Source of the DNA: Prevotella falsenii DSM 22864 = JCM 15124 | GTDB taxonomy: Bacteria > Bacteroidota > Bacteroidia > Bacteroidales > Bacteroidaceae | Reading direction: 5' to 3' | DNA: 51,825 nucleotides | NCBI RefSeq assembly: GCF_000613945.1 | Contig: NZ_BAJY01000019.1 | Coordinates: 1-51,825 of the forward strand | Shown: positions 9,743 to 18,800 of the stretch, one piece after another | Numbering within the stretch: the first letter of the stretch is position 1 | Layout of the letters: each line of letters starts with the position of its first letter | Notes under the pieces: generated by a model | The model's database searches: none | Seen by the model: only the letters and a program-made list of their open reading frames with translations | What the model was told of the DNA's origin: nothing | Position numbers and translations under genes: made by a program

Positions 9743-10651
9743 ATGAAAAAGCTATTAATTTATGCAGCTTGCGGTGCCATGGCACTTGCTTCTTGCAACC
9801 AAAACAAATCAATTAATCCGGCAGAAATCCAAAACGATTCCTTGCGTGCAATCATTAATGCTCGTGATAACGAGGTAAACGACATGATGGCAACAATGAA
9901 TCAGATTCAGCAAGGCTTTGCTGAAATCAACGCTGCTGAAAATCGTGTAACTTTAGCAAAGGAAGGTGAGAGAGCTGATAAAGCTACACAGATAAAAGAG
10001 AACATCCAGTTTATCGCTCAACGTATGCAAGAAAACCGCGAGTTGATAAAGAAACTGCAAAAGCAACTTCAAGAAACAGGTTTCAAGGGTGAAGAAATGA
10101 AGAAGACACTCGTTCAGCTGACAGCCCAACTTGCTCAGAAAGACAACGAGCTGAAGGTGCTTCGTGCAGAGTTGGCATCAAAGAACATTCACATTAAGGA
10201 ACTCGACCAGACCATTACAGGTTTGAATACGGACGTTACTAATTTGAAGACTGATAAGGAAAACCTGACTGCTGCAAAGCAAACACTCGAAACCGAGAAG
10301 GCTAACTTGCAAACCGAGTCTAAGCAAAAGAGCGAAACCATTTCTACACAAGACATGCAGCTGAACACCGGCTGGTATGTATTTGGTACAAAGAAGGAAC
10401 TTAGAGAGCAGCGCATTCTTGCAGATGGCAAGGTATTGCAAGGCAGTTTCAATAGGAACTACTTTACAAAGATTGACATTCGTTCTACACGCGAGGTTAA
10501 ATTGTATAGCAAGAGCGCAAAACTTCTTACTGCTCACCCAAGCAGCAGCTACTCGCTTACGAAAGATGCAGCAGGTCAATACGTTCTTCGTATTAACGAT
10601 CCGCAAACATTCTGGAGCACAAGCAAGTATCTTGTAGTACAGGTAAGATAA
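9743..10651 (+). CDS. coiled-coil lipoprotein, possibly Cbp1-like
   Basis: Predicted lipoprotein of 302 residues. The signal peptide ends in a lipobox (ALASC, Cys about residue 18). A long Glu/Lys/Gln-rich coiled coil runs from about residue 30 to 205, with heptad-like stretches (LKTDKENLTAAKQTLETEKA). A compact C-terminal domain of about 95 residues begins GWYVFGTKKELREQRIL. The layout resembles Bacteroidota proteins that have been called Cbp1-family collagen-binding adhesins; I recall this name but cannot confirm the match. It follows rsmI closely and ends with its own terminator. The function is open: an envelope spacer or adhesin is a reasonable guess. Confidence 0.8.
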   Translation: MKKLLIYAACGAMALASCNQNKSINPAEIQNDSLRAIINARDNEVNDMMATMNQIQQGFAEINAAENRVTLAKEGERADKATQIKENIQFIAQRMQENRELIKKLQKQLQETGFKGEEMKKTLVQLTAQLAQKDNELKVLRAELASKNIHIKELDQTITGLNTDVTNLKTDKENLTAAKQTLETEKANLQTESKQKSETISTQDMQLNTGWYVFGTKKELREQRILADGKVLQGSFNRNYFTKIDIRSTREVKLYSKSAKLLTAHPSSSYSLTKDAAGQYVLRINDPQTFWSTSKYLVVQVR

Positions 10652-10675
10652 AGCAATAAGGTATTCAAACAAAAG

Positions 10676-10712
10676 GCGAGCATCTTGTTTTCAAGGTGCT
10701 CGCTTTGTTTTT
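10676..10712 (+). terminator. terminator after the lipoprotein gene
   Basis: A 12-bp stem with one G-U pair (GCGAGCATCTTG at 10676-10687 with CAAGGTGCTCGC at 10692-10703) and a TTTT loop, followed by TTTGTTTTT. Confidence 0.85.
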
Positions 10713-10749
10713 AGGGCGTCTTTCAGTCTATTTTATTTCCCGTTTTACA

Positions 10750-10957
10750 GCGGAAATAAAGCTATAAAAACGTAAAGATTTTTCCAAACAGATGCTTTCG
10801 TTTAACTATTTCATTATCAGTGCATTATAAAACCTATTGTTTTGCGTTCCAAAACCGTAGGTTTTGCACGGTAAAAGCGTAGGTTTTACAACGCAAAACC
10901 TACGGTTTCGCAACGCCAAAGCGATTATATCACTTTTTAACAGAATTATCTTTACAA
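10750..10957 (+). repeat. 22-bp periodic AAAA-N7-TTTT array, copy 3
   Basis: Four units start at 10829 (CCTATTG), 10851 (CCGTAGG), 10873 (GCGTAGG) and 10895 (CCTACGG); a degenerate fifth follows at 10917. It lies in the convergent gap between the lipoprotein gene and tadA, together with the terminator at 10676. Confidence 0.88.
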
Positions 10958-11018
10958 AAAGAAGGCGATTTCCTACCAAATTTAATCTCTACGGAATGCC
11001 TGCCAAGTCGAATTCTAT

Positions 11019-11471
11019 TTATCTTCGTTCTTTGAAGAACTGCTGCATTAGCCTTTTGCATTCTTCTTCTCGAACACCCTTTGTTACGATGGTTTTGCTG
11101 TGAAGTGCCTGTGGAGCAAAGGCGGAAAAGCCTCGTTTCTCGTCGCTGCAGCCGTAGACAATCCGCTTGATTTGCGACCAACCCAATGCGCCTGCACACA
11201 TAATGCACGGCTCTACCGTAACATAAAGGGTGCAGTCCTGCAAGTATTTTCCGCCTAACTCGTTGGCTGACATTGTTATTGCCTGCATTTCCGCATGGGC
11301 GGTAACATCGGTCAGTGCTTCCGTAAGGTTGTGTGCACGTGCGATAATTCTGTCGCGGCATACTATCACGGCACCAACGGGAACTTCGCCTTTTTTGAAC
11401 GCTTCTTCAGCCAATGCCAAGGCTCGCCCCATGTAATAGTCGTCTTTCTTTATTTGTTCTTCACTGCTCAT
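11019..11471 (-). CDS. tadA: tRNA-specific adenosine deaminase TadA
   Basis: Zinc enzyme that converts wobble A34 to inosine in tRNA-Arg(ACG). It is 150 residues long. The catalytic signature is complete: His59 and Glu61 in TAHAEMQAI, and Cys89 and Cys92 in VEPCIMCAGAL. The N-terminal KKGEVPVGAVIV motif is also typical. It starts at 11471 (MSSEEQIKKDD) and runs opposite to yraN, with about 130 bp between the two starts. The short inter-start region carries a -7 box for yraN only. Confidence 0.94.
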   Translation of the reverse strand: MSSEEQIKKDDYYMGRALALAEEAFKKGEVPVGAVIVCRDRIIARAHNLTEALTDVTAHAEMQAITMSANELGGKYLQDCTLYVTVEPCIMCAGALGWSQIKRIVYGCSDEKRGFSAFAPQALHSKTIVTKGVREEECKRLMQQFFKERR

Positions 11472-11532
11472 ACATTGTTATATAATCTTCGCAAAATTAC
11501 AATATTAATTCTATAATTCAGAAAAAAAACTC

Positions 11533-11540
11533 TATCTTTG
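11533..11540 (+). promoter_or_regulatory. -7 box of the yraN-birA-pyrH operon
   Basis: TATCTTTG matches the -7 consensus. No TTTG is seen at the expected -33 spacing, where the sequence is AT-rich. It implies a leader of about 55 nt before yraN. Confidence 0.5.
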
Positions 11541-11603
11541 TAGTATGGTTAAGATAGACTTGAAGTCTGTCTGTTGCTTTGGCAACCTATCATTCTGAAT
11601 AAT

Positions 11604-11969
11604 ATGGCATTACACAACGAAACTGGTAAATGGGGAGAACAGCTGGCGTGCGAATATCTTATGCGCGAAGGCTACAGAATAGTGGAAAGAGACTGGAAAT
11701 GCGGTCAGCGCGATTTAGATATAGTCGCAATAGAAAACGATGTTTATGTTTTTGTAGAGGTGAAAACACGTAGAAACGAGCGTTTTGCCAATGCCGATGA
11801 GGCTGTAACGACACAGAAAATCCGTTCTGTTTCCATTGCCGCAAATGCTTATGTGAAAGGGCATTGTATCGACAGAGTTTTGCGTTTCGATATAATAACG
11901 ATAGTTGGAACACCCGATAAATACGAAATTCGCCATATTAAAGATGCCTTTCTCCCATTTGTACGATAG
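11604..11969 (+). CDS. YraN family protein (UPF0102), nuclease-like
   Basis: Small protein of 121 residues with an endonuclease-like fold; its cellular role is not settled. I start it at the ATG at 11604 (MALHNETGKWGEQLA). The longer frame adds ten residues that do not fit the family. The conserved core is present: GxxGExxA near the start, RDWKCGQRDLDIVA (the D and the following E of a PD-(D/E)XK-like site) and VFVEVKTRR. It is the first gene of a tight run with birA (34-bp gap) and pyrH. Confidence 0.85.
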   Translation: MALHNETGKWGEQLACEYLMREGYRIVERDWKCGQRDLDIVAIENDVYVFVEVKTRRNERFANADEAVTTQKIRSVSIAANAYVKGHCIDRVLRFDIITIVGTPDKYEIRHIKDAFLPFVR

Positions 11970-12003
11970 AAGAATGTAGAACAGTAACAATGTATTTACT
12001 TCG

Positions 12004-12792
12004 ATGAACATCATTCATAAGATACGAGCAGCTTTCCGAAAGGAAAATAGGTCTGCCACTAACGTTGTGCGATTGGAAACCATCGGCAGTACCAACGACT
12101 TTCTGAAAACTTATACGCCTTCGGAAGGAGAGCAGATGACCGTGGCTGTTGCTGAATTTCAGACAGCAGGACGTGGGCAAGGAACGAACTGTTGGGAGAG
12201 TGAAGCCGGCAAGAACCTATTGTTTTCTGTACTTTTGCACCCCGTTGAGGTGCCTGTTTCCTGTCAGTTCCTGTTGTCGGAATATGGCGCGTTGTCGCTC
12301 AAGGAAGCATTGACAGACTATGTGGGCGAAGGTAGCATTACGCTGAAATGGCCGAACGACATATATTGGAACGATAAGAAGCTGAGCGGAACGCTGATAG
12401 AAACCAAGTTGAGCGGCGGCAGAATAAAGGACTGCGTGTTTGGCGTGGGACTGAATGTGAACCAAACGGAATTTAAGAGCGATGCTCCTAATCCCGTTTC
12501 GCTTTGTCAGATTTTGGGCAAAGAGGTGAATAGGGAAGACCTTTTGCAAAAGATTATCGCCTCGTTTGAACGCAATTACGAATTAATTCGTAGTGCTGAT
12601 TATGGCACAATCTCGGCAATGTATCACCAATCGCTGTATCGTGCAAAGGGATTTTACCCTTACGAAGATGCCGACGGAGTGTTTGAAGGTGCTATTGTGG
12701 AAGTTGAAGACGACGGACACTTGATTCTTCGCGACCGCGAAGGCATGATAAGAAGTTACGAATTTAAAGAAATAAAGTATGGCAAGATTTAA
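12004..12792 (+). CDS. birA: biotin--[acetyl-CoA-carboxylase] ligase
   Basis: Attaches biotin to carboxyl-carrier proteins through biotinyl-AMP. It is 262 residues long and has only the catalytic and C-terminal domains. There is no N-terminal DNA-binding domain, so it cannot act as a repressor in the way E. coli BirA does. Diagnostic motifs are GSTNDFLK, AGRGQGTNCWES (biotinyl-AMP loop), KWPNDIYWNDKKLSG and GVGLNVNQTEF. A small SH3-like C-terminal domain ends in YEFKEIKYGKI. Its last 14 bases overlap the start of pyrH, indicating co-transcription and probably translational coupling. Confidence 0.93.
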   Translation: MNIIHKIRAAFRKENRSATNVVRLETIGSTNDFLKTYTPSEGEQMTVAVAEFQTAGRGQGTNCWESEAGKNLLFSVLLHPVEVPVSCQFLLSEYGALSLKEALTDYVGEGSITLKWPNDIYWNDKKLSGTLIETKLSGGRIKDCVFGVGLNVNQTEFKSDAPNPVSLCQILGKEVNREDLLQKIIASFERNYELIRSADYGTISAMYHQSLYRAKGFYPYEDADGVFEGAIVEVEDDGHLILRDREGMIRSYEFKEIKYGKI

Positions 12793-13489
12793 AAGAATTC
12801 TCTTAAAGCTTTCCGGCGAGAGCTTGATGGGCAAGCAAGGATATGGCATCGATGCGGAACGCCTTGAAGATTATGCCCGCCAGATAAAGGAAATACACGA
12901 AATGGGCGTGCAAATCGGCATTGTTATTGGTGGTGGGAATATCTTCCGCGGACTGACAGGCAGCCAAAAAGGTTTCGACAGAGTGAAGGGCGACCAGATG
13001 GGTATGTGTGCAACGGTGATTAATTCGCTTGCATTGAGTTCGGCGTTGGGTGCTTTTGGTGTGAAGTCGAAGGTGATGACGGCTATCCGTATGGAACCTA
13101 TCGGCGAATTTTACAGCAAGTGGAAAGCTGTTGAAGCACTCGAAGCAGGTTATGTCTGCATCTTCTCGGCGGGTACGGGCAATCCTTATTTCACTACTGA
13201 TACGGGGTCAAGTCTGCGTGGCATCGAAATAGAAGCTGACGTAATGTTGAAGGGTACGCGTGTAGACGGTGTTTATACGGCAGACCCGGAGAAAGACTCT
13301 ACGGCAACGAAGTTTACTGAAATTACTTACGATGAGATATACAACAAGGGGTTGAAGGTAATGGACCTTACTGCCACAACGATGTGCAAGGAAAACAATC
13401 TCCCTATCTATGTGTTCAATATGGATATTGTCGGCAACTTAAAGAAAGTAATCGACGGTGAGGACATAGGTACTTTGGTGCACAATTAA
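12779..13489 (+). CDS. pyrH: UMP kinase PyrH
   Basis: Phosphorylates UMP to UDP, the first dedicated step toward UTP and CTP. It is 236 residues long, the normal family length. Motifs are LKLSGESLMG (phosphate binding), IGIVIGGGNIFRG, the FSAGTGNPYFTTDT loop and VDGVYTADPEKD, all typical of the amino-acid-kinase fold of bacterial UMP kinases. The ATG lies inside the end of birA. A strong hairpin follows the stop. Confidence 0.95.
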   Translation: MARFKRILLKLSGESLMGKQGYGIDAERLEDYARQIKEIHEMGVQIGIVIGGGNIFRGLTGSQKGFDRVKGDQMGMCATVINSLALSSALGAFGVKSKVMTAIRMEPIGEFYSKWKAVEALEAGYVCIFSAGTGNPYFTTDTGSSLRGIEIEADVMLKGTRVDGVYTADPEKDSTATKFTEITYDEIYNKGLKVMDLTATTMCKENNLPIYVFNMDIVGNLKKVIDGEDIGTLVHN

Positions 13490-13498
13490 GGGAATAAA

Positions 13499-13543
13499 AA
13501 ACTGCAAGGCTGTTTATTCAATCGTAACACAGCCTTGCAGTTT
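13499..13543. terminator. bidirectional terminator between pyrH and tsaE
   Basis: A perfect 15-bp inverted repeat (AAACTGCAAGGCTGT at 13499-13513 with ACAGCCTTGCAGTTT at 13529-13543) is flanked by an A run on its left, so it can end transcription on both strands. It lies 10 bp past the pyrH stop. Confidence 0.8.
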
Positions 13544-13614
13544 ATACGAAAAAATAGGGCAGGAGAAACACATAATAAAGTGTCTGCTCAATTCAATATT
13601 TAGGCGTTCAAATA

Positions 13615-13680
13615 AATATGACGTCATTTTCGGACAAATATGACGTCATATTTGCTTGAATATGACGTCATATTTTTTAT
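13615..13680. repeat. three palindromes with TGACGTCA core at exact 22-bp period
   Basis: AATATGACGTCATAT or a near copy starts at 13615, 13637 and 13659. The TGACGTCA cores are at 13619, 13641 and 13663. Each 15-bp palindrome is followed by a 7-bp spacer. It lies in the convergent gap between pyrH and tsaE, 45-120 bp from the nearest stop codons. Confidence 0.85.
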
Positions 13681-13735
13681 TCCTACTTATGATATTGAAT
13701 TTGCATATAGGTTTCGTTGCCCTATTGAAGTCAGA

Positions 13736-14146
13736 TTAGAACGACACCAAACGCGTTCCGTCGGCTTGTTCTTCTATTTTTACTTTGACCGCATTTTCGG
13801 GTAAAATGTCCTCAATCAGTTCGGGCCACTCCAATAAACAAAGGTTTCCGCTGTAGAAATAGTCTTCATAGCCCATGTCGTAGACTTCTTCCAATTTCTT
13901 GATGCGATAGAAATCGAAATGATAAATAGGCTTGCCTTTGCCGTCGGTATATTCGTTTACAATGGCGAAAGTAGGCGAAGTAATCACGTCTTCCACACCT
14001 AAAACTTCGCAAATGGCTTTGGTAAAGGTTGTTTTCCCGGCTCCCATCTTACCGTAAAAGGCAAAAACTTTGTTGTCGCCGATGTTTTCTATAAACTTCT
14101 TTGCAGCCTCGTGAATGGTTGCAAGGCTTTCTATTTTAATATCCAT
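13736..14146 (-). CDS. tsaE: tRNA threonylcarbamoyladenosine biosynthesis ATPase TsaE
   Basis: P-loop ATPase that supports TsaB/TsaD in making the t6A37 modification of ANN-decoding tRNAs. It is 136 residues long. The Walker A motif is FYGKMGAGKTTFTKAIC; TSPTFAIVNEY and HFDFYRIKKLEE follow, and LLEWPELIEDILP completes the family pattern. It starts 6 bp after the porX stop and is the last gene of the minus-strand aroA-porW-porX-tsaE run, before the bidirectional terminator. The porX-tsaE pairing is one I know from other Bacteroidota. Confidence 0.93.
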   Translation of the reverse strand: MDIKIESLATIHEAAKKFIENIGDNKVFAFYGKMGAGKTTFTKAICEVLGVEDVITSPTFAIVNEYTDGKGKPIYHFDFYRIKKLEEVYDMGYEDYFYSGNLCLLEWPELIEDILPENAVKVKIEEQADGTRLVSF

Positions 14147-14152
14147 TGTTCG

Positions 14153-15747
14153 TTATCTTTTTGCGTTCTGTGTAAGTTTAACGCTTTTGGGCGTTAGCGT
14201 TATAATTGGAATTATCATTTCTTCGATAGAAATTCCACCGTGCTGGAAGGTGTTTTTATAGTACGACACATAGTAATTGTAGTTGTTCGGATAAGCAAAG
14301 AAACTATCACCTGTTGCAAAGACATAGGTTGTGCTGAGGTTCAGAGCCGGGAGTTGTGCCTGTTGTGGCGTCTTAATGGTGAACACTTCCTTTGAATTGT
14401 AGTTCAGGTTCTTACCCAATTTGTAGCGGAGATTGGTGTTTGTGTTTCGGTCGCCAATTATTTTTATGGGTTTGACGGTACGAATAGAACCGTGGTCGGT
14501 GGTTAGAATGATTTTAAAATCAGACTTTGCCAACTCTCGGAACACATCGGAGAGGACGTTGTGGCGGAACCAACTTAATGTTAAAGAGCGATATGCGCTT
14601 TCGTCGCTTGCCAGTTCGCGAATCATTTTCATTTCCGTGCGAGCGTGAGAAAGCATGTCAATGAAGTTCACAACCAACACATTTAAGTCGTTTTGTTGCA
14701 GATTTTTAAGTTGTTGCATAAACTTTTCCGCACCATTCGAGTTGAAAATTTTATGATAAGAGAACTTGTCATGGCGTCGATAGCGGTCTATCTGCGTCTG
14801 AATAAGTGGTTTTTCGTTCAAGTTTTTACCTTCTTCTTCGTCCTCGTCTATCCATAAATCAGGAAACATTTGGGCAATTTGAAGCGGCATTAGCCACTGA
14901 ATATCGCATTGCGGGCGTATTGAGTTGCCGTTGGAAGTATGCTCATATAAAAGTCTTCCTCTATGTCGAACAGTTCGGCGAGCTCCTCTGACAAGATGCG
15001 CCATTGGTCTACGCGAAGATTATCCATTACGATTAGAAAGACTTTCTCACCTTTATCTATTGTCGGAAATACACGACTTTTGAAAATATCGGGACTCATA
15101 AGAGGGCGAGATGCTTTCTCCTTGCTCTTTCCATCGTTTGGTGCAACCCAGTCAAGATAGTTTTTAGCAATGTATTTGGCAAAACCGTTGTTAGCATCTT
15201 CTTTCTGCATGGTGAGCATTTCGGTCATATTGCTGTCTGCGCTGCTAAGTTCTAATTCCCATTTCACCAATCGTTTGTAGACCTCTACCCAATCGTTGAA
15301 GTCTCGGCAGTCGCTTATTTGCATTGCCAGCTGTTGATACTCCTGCTGATAACCCGTTTGTGCAACTTCGGTTACAATCTCTCTGCGGTGGATATTCTTT
15401 TTTAATGTCAGCAATATCTGACTGGGATTGACAGGTTTTATCAAGTAGTCGGCTATCTTTGCGCCGATGGCTTGGTTCATAATATCTTCCTCCTCGCTTT
15501 TTGTTACCATAACAATGGGCGTGGCAGGCTGTATTTCTTTCATTTGCTGCAGGGTTTCAAGCCCTGACAGACCGGGCATTTGCTCATCAAGAAGTACAAG
15601 GTCGAACGTTTGTGTGCGACATTGTTCTATTGCATCGGCACCGTTGCTGACAGTTACAACCTCGTATCCTTTTTTCTCAAGAAATATGATGTGGGCTTTG
15701 AGAAGTTCTATTTCATCGTCTACCCATAATAAAAGTCCGTTGCTCAT
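14153..15747 (-). CDS. porX: T9SS response regulator PorX (receiver + PglZ domain), frameshifted
   Basis: Response regulator that with the kinase PorY controls type IX secretion genes. About 531 residues after repair. Residues 1-120 are a CheY receiver with Asp10/Asp11, phospho-acceptor Asp54 (LVLLDEQMPG) and Lys104 (YLIKPVNP). A helical linker follows, then an alkaline-phosphatase-like PglZ domain (VFLIVMDNLRVDQWR; LTTDHGSIR; FFAYPNNYNYYVSYYKNTFQHGGIS). The frame breaks at about 14892: the first part ends ARNAIFSG and the second continues LMPLQIAQMFPDLW. Adding one C (GGCTAATG to GGCCTAATG) joins them. PorX is a core T9SS factor, so a base-calling deletion is the likelier cause. It follows porW by 73 bp and abuts tsaE. 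Confidence 0.9.
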
Positions 15748-15820
15748 ATCTTGTTTTTATCCTTTCTTTCGTTATTTAAATGTTGCCTGAACACCTTTTG
15801 ACTGATATTTCAGCTTTCAA

Positions 15821-18800
15821 CTAAAAACCACCTAAATCGTAGTATTCATCGTCGAAATCGTAATCGAGCGGCTGTTGTTTCTGTGGTTCTTTCTTTTTCT
15901 TTTCCACAGGTTTAACATCGTCGTCGAAGTATATTACAGGACCATCTGTGTTCTTTTTCTTCGGCTGCTCTTTCTTTTCGGCAGGTTTCTGAGCCTTTTG
16001 AGTGTTCTCGGCAGGCTGTTGTTTCTTCTTTTCCGAAGGATTACTGCTGTCCTTTGCCTTTGTTGTCTTCGGTTTATTGGTAGGAGTACCGACTGTATCT
16101 TTAGGCAAAGCGGTTTCAGAATCCAAAGGAATTTCCATAACATTATTGTCTATTGGTGCAACCTTTTGCTTGTCCTTATCGACCGGTTTCTCCTCTTTTT
16201 TAGGTTCAACAGGCTTTGGTTGCTGTTTCTGAGTCGGAGTTTCCTCTATTGGAATTACCATTTCCGTATTGTCAATGGCGTTCTTTTGCTCTTTTTTCTT
16301 TGCCGTTTCTTCTGTTGGAATTACCATTTCCGTATTGTCAATGACGTTCTTTGGTTCCTTCTTTTTTTCAGTTTCTTCAATAGGAACAACCATTTCGATA
16401 GGAGCGACACCATTGTTTTCGGTCGTTTTTTCCTCTTCAAGGGGTATCGTCATACCATTATCTACGGGCTCTAATGCTTGTTTGCGTGCATTGAGATCGG
16501 TTTCTGTCGGATTCCTGCTTTCTATTTCTTCTTGCAAATCGCGCTCTTTCTCACGTGGTGTTGCCACTTCGGCAGGTTCGGAGAGAAGGTAACGCTTCGT
16601 TACTTGCAATGGTGCGAAGTGCTTTGCATAGAAGTCTTCGTAGTCTTTATAGCTGAATGCCGTTCCAATTAGCTGCAAGTTCTTATCGCTAATAATAATG
16701 GCTTTGGTGTCTTTGCTTAGCTGTGCCATTATATTTTTATTATTAAAGAGCTGGCGTGCATATTGGAAAGCCTCGTCGAAACTTCTAAATCCGGACAGCT
16801 TCATTTGGTGCAGACCCTCAATGTCTTCTATTTCTATCTCGAAATTGCGTACATAGAAACTTGTGAAATTAAATCTTGCCATCTCGAACAACAGCTTGTT
16901 CTCCGATAAAGAGTCGGGGTTATACACCAAAAGGAACTTGAAGTCAATGTCTCTGTCGGGCGAGAATTTCACTTGTTTTATACTGTCGCTATCGTTCAAG
17001 ACATTGGTGCGATAGTTCCAAACATCGCCAAGGTCGAATTTACTGTTGCGGATTTTCTTTCCGGCCTCTACGCCATTGACAATCATTCCTGCCATTTCGC
17101 TGATGCGACTTTGTGGAAATTTCTCTACAACAGTTTTCATTTCGTCTAAGCAACCATTAACATCGCCTTGGTTAAGTTTGCTTAATCCGCCGATAAACAA
17201 AAACTTATCGCGGTTTGCTCCCATAGGGAAGCGTTCGTCGGAAATGCGTTTGTTGGCAGTAACTTCACCAAAACGATTGTTCTTAAACGCTTCGTAGGTA
17301 GACGCATAGAGCGAATCTTCAATGTGTTCGCCAAACTTTGCATTCTCTTTAAAGTATGGATCGGTGAGCACTGCTGTCCATTGGCTCTTCGGGAATTTCG
17401 CTTTTAGTTTGTCTATGTAACTGTTTGCGGTGGCAGATTGGCTTTTACGCATATACAATAAGTAGAGATGGTAGTACACATCGTCCATCTCTTCGTAGTC
17501 AGGATAGTTGTCGCTGACACGGCGCAAAGCCTTTTCGGCTAAGCGAAGATTGTCTAAACGGTCTTTGAAAATCACACCGGAATGGTGCAAGCCGGCTTCA
17601 AGGATTTTGTTGCTTGCTTCCAATTGCTCCGGCGTAAACGGTATTTGCGCCAAATAGTATGCCCCTTGATGCGGATCGTTCTGTGCCGAATCCTTTTTAT
17701 TGCTTATCGAATCCAACCTTGCTTCTTCCTTTGCGATGGAATCTCGTTGTGCATCGGTAAGTTCAAGCGTATTGTTTATTTTGCCAACTACAGTCTGATT
17801 GATGCGTTGCCAGTTGTCTATGTTCTCACGTTTGCCCCATAACTGTTGGAAAGTAGCTTTACCTTGCTGCACCACCATGGGGTTATAGAAGTACCATGTG
17901 GCATCTTGTCCTTGTCTGTTAGAAACGGTAGAGCGTCTAAGAGCGTTCTCGTTGTTGGCGTCAATGCCTCCGTTTTGTGCCATTTGCTGAGCTGCTTCTT
18001 GCTCGGACAACCTGTTTCGTTCTTCTTTCTCTTTCTTTTTAAGTTCGTTTATTACTCTATCGATAGCTGCAAAGCGTTCTGCTTCCGGGCATTTCGCAAG
18101 ATATTGCAGCGAATCTTGCAGATGTACCGCTTCGGTGTGCGGCGTCAGTTCGTCAAGAACCTTTGCACGCTCCGACAACAGTTCATAGTCTTTGCGGTCT
18201 TTGTCCAACAAACCAAGGGCTTCGTTGTAGCAGCGGCGGGCATCGCTGAACTTTTCCTTTGCCCAATACAAGTCGCCAAGTCGCAAAAGCAATACTCCTT
18301 TCTCTATTCCGCTACGTGTGGACTTCTTGTTGCCTTGCTCATAGGCGGCAATAGCGTTTGCTGTATCTTTATTGGCAAGGTAGATGTTGCCCATTGCGTA
18401 ATATACTTGGTCGAGATACTCCTTGTTTTTGTCGGAAGCAACCATACGTTTCAGGCGGCTCACCATTTGTTTGGCTTGTCCTGCTGCCATCACTTCGGTT
18501 GCTGCAACGCGCGCATTAAACTCCAACTCGTAGGGTGGGTTGGCACGAATAACGTGTTGAAATGCGTTGTAAGCTGCATCTTTATTGCCAAGAGCAGCCT
18601 GAATTTGTCCCATAAGATACCATTCGCGTGCTTTTTGCTTACGTCGCATTTCCTGTTTAATGACTCTACGCAAGTAGGGAACGGCTTTTTCGAGTTCGCC
18701 CGTGTGTATATAATAGTCGGCAAAGGTGTAATCCCATTCGCGAACCGCACGCCAATCTATCGAATCGCGCTGCATATTGCGGATTACATCTTCTGCATCG

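Noticed and set aside
10864..11103. Short frames beginning MHGKSVGF at 10864, 31073, 40307 (+) and at 6208, 47869 (-)
   Set aside because: They look like a conserved small-protein family, but all are translations of the same 22-bp arrays starting at the same place, run into unrelated flanks and have unrelated ends.
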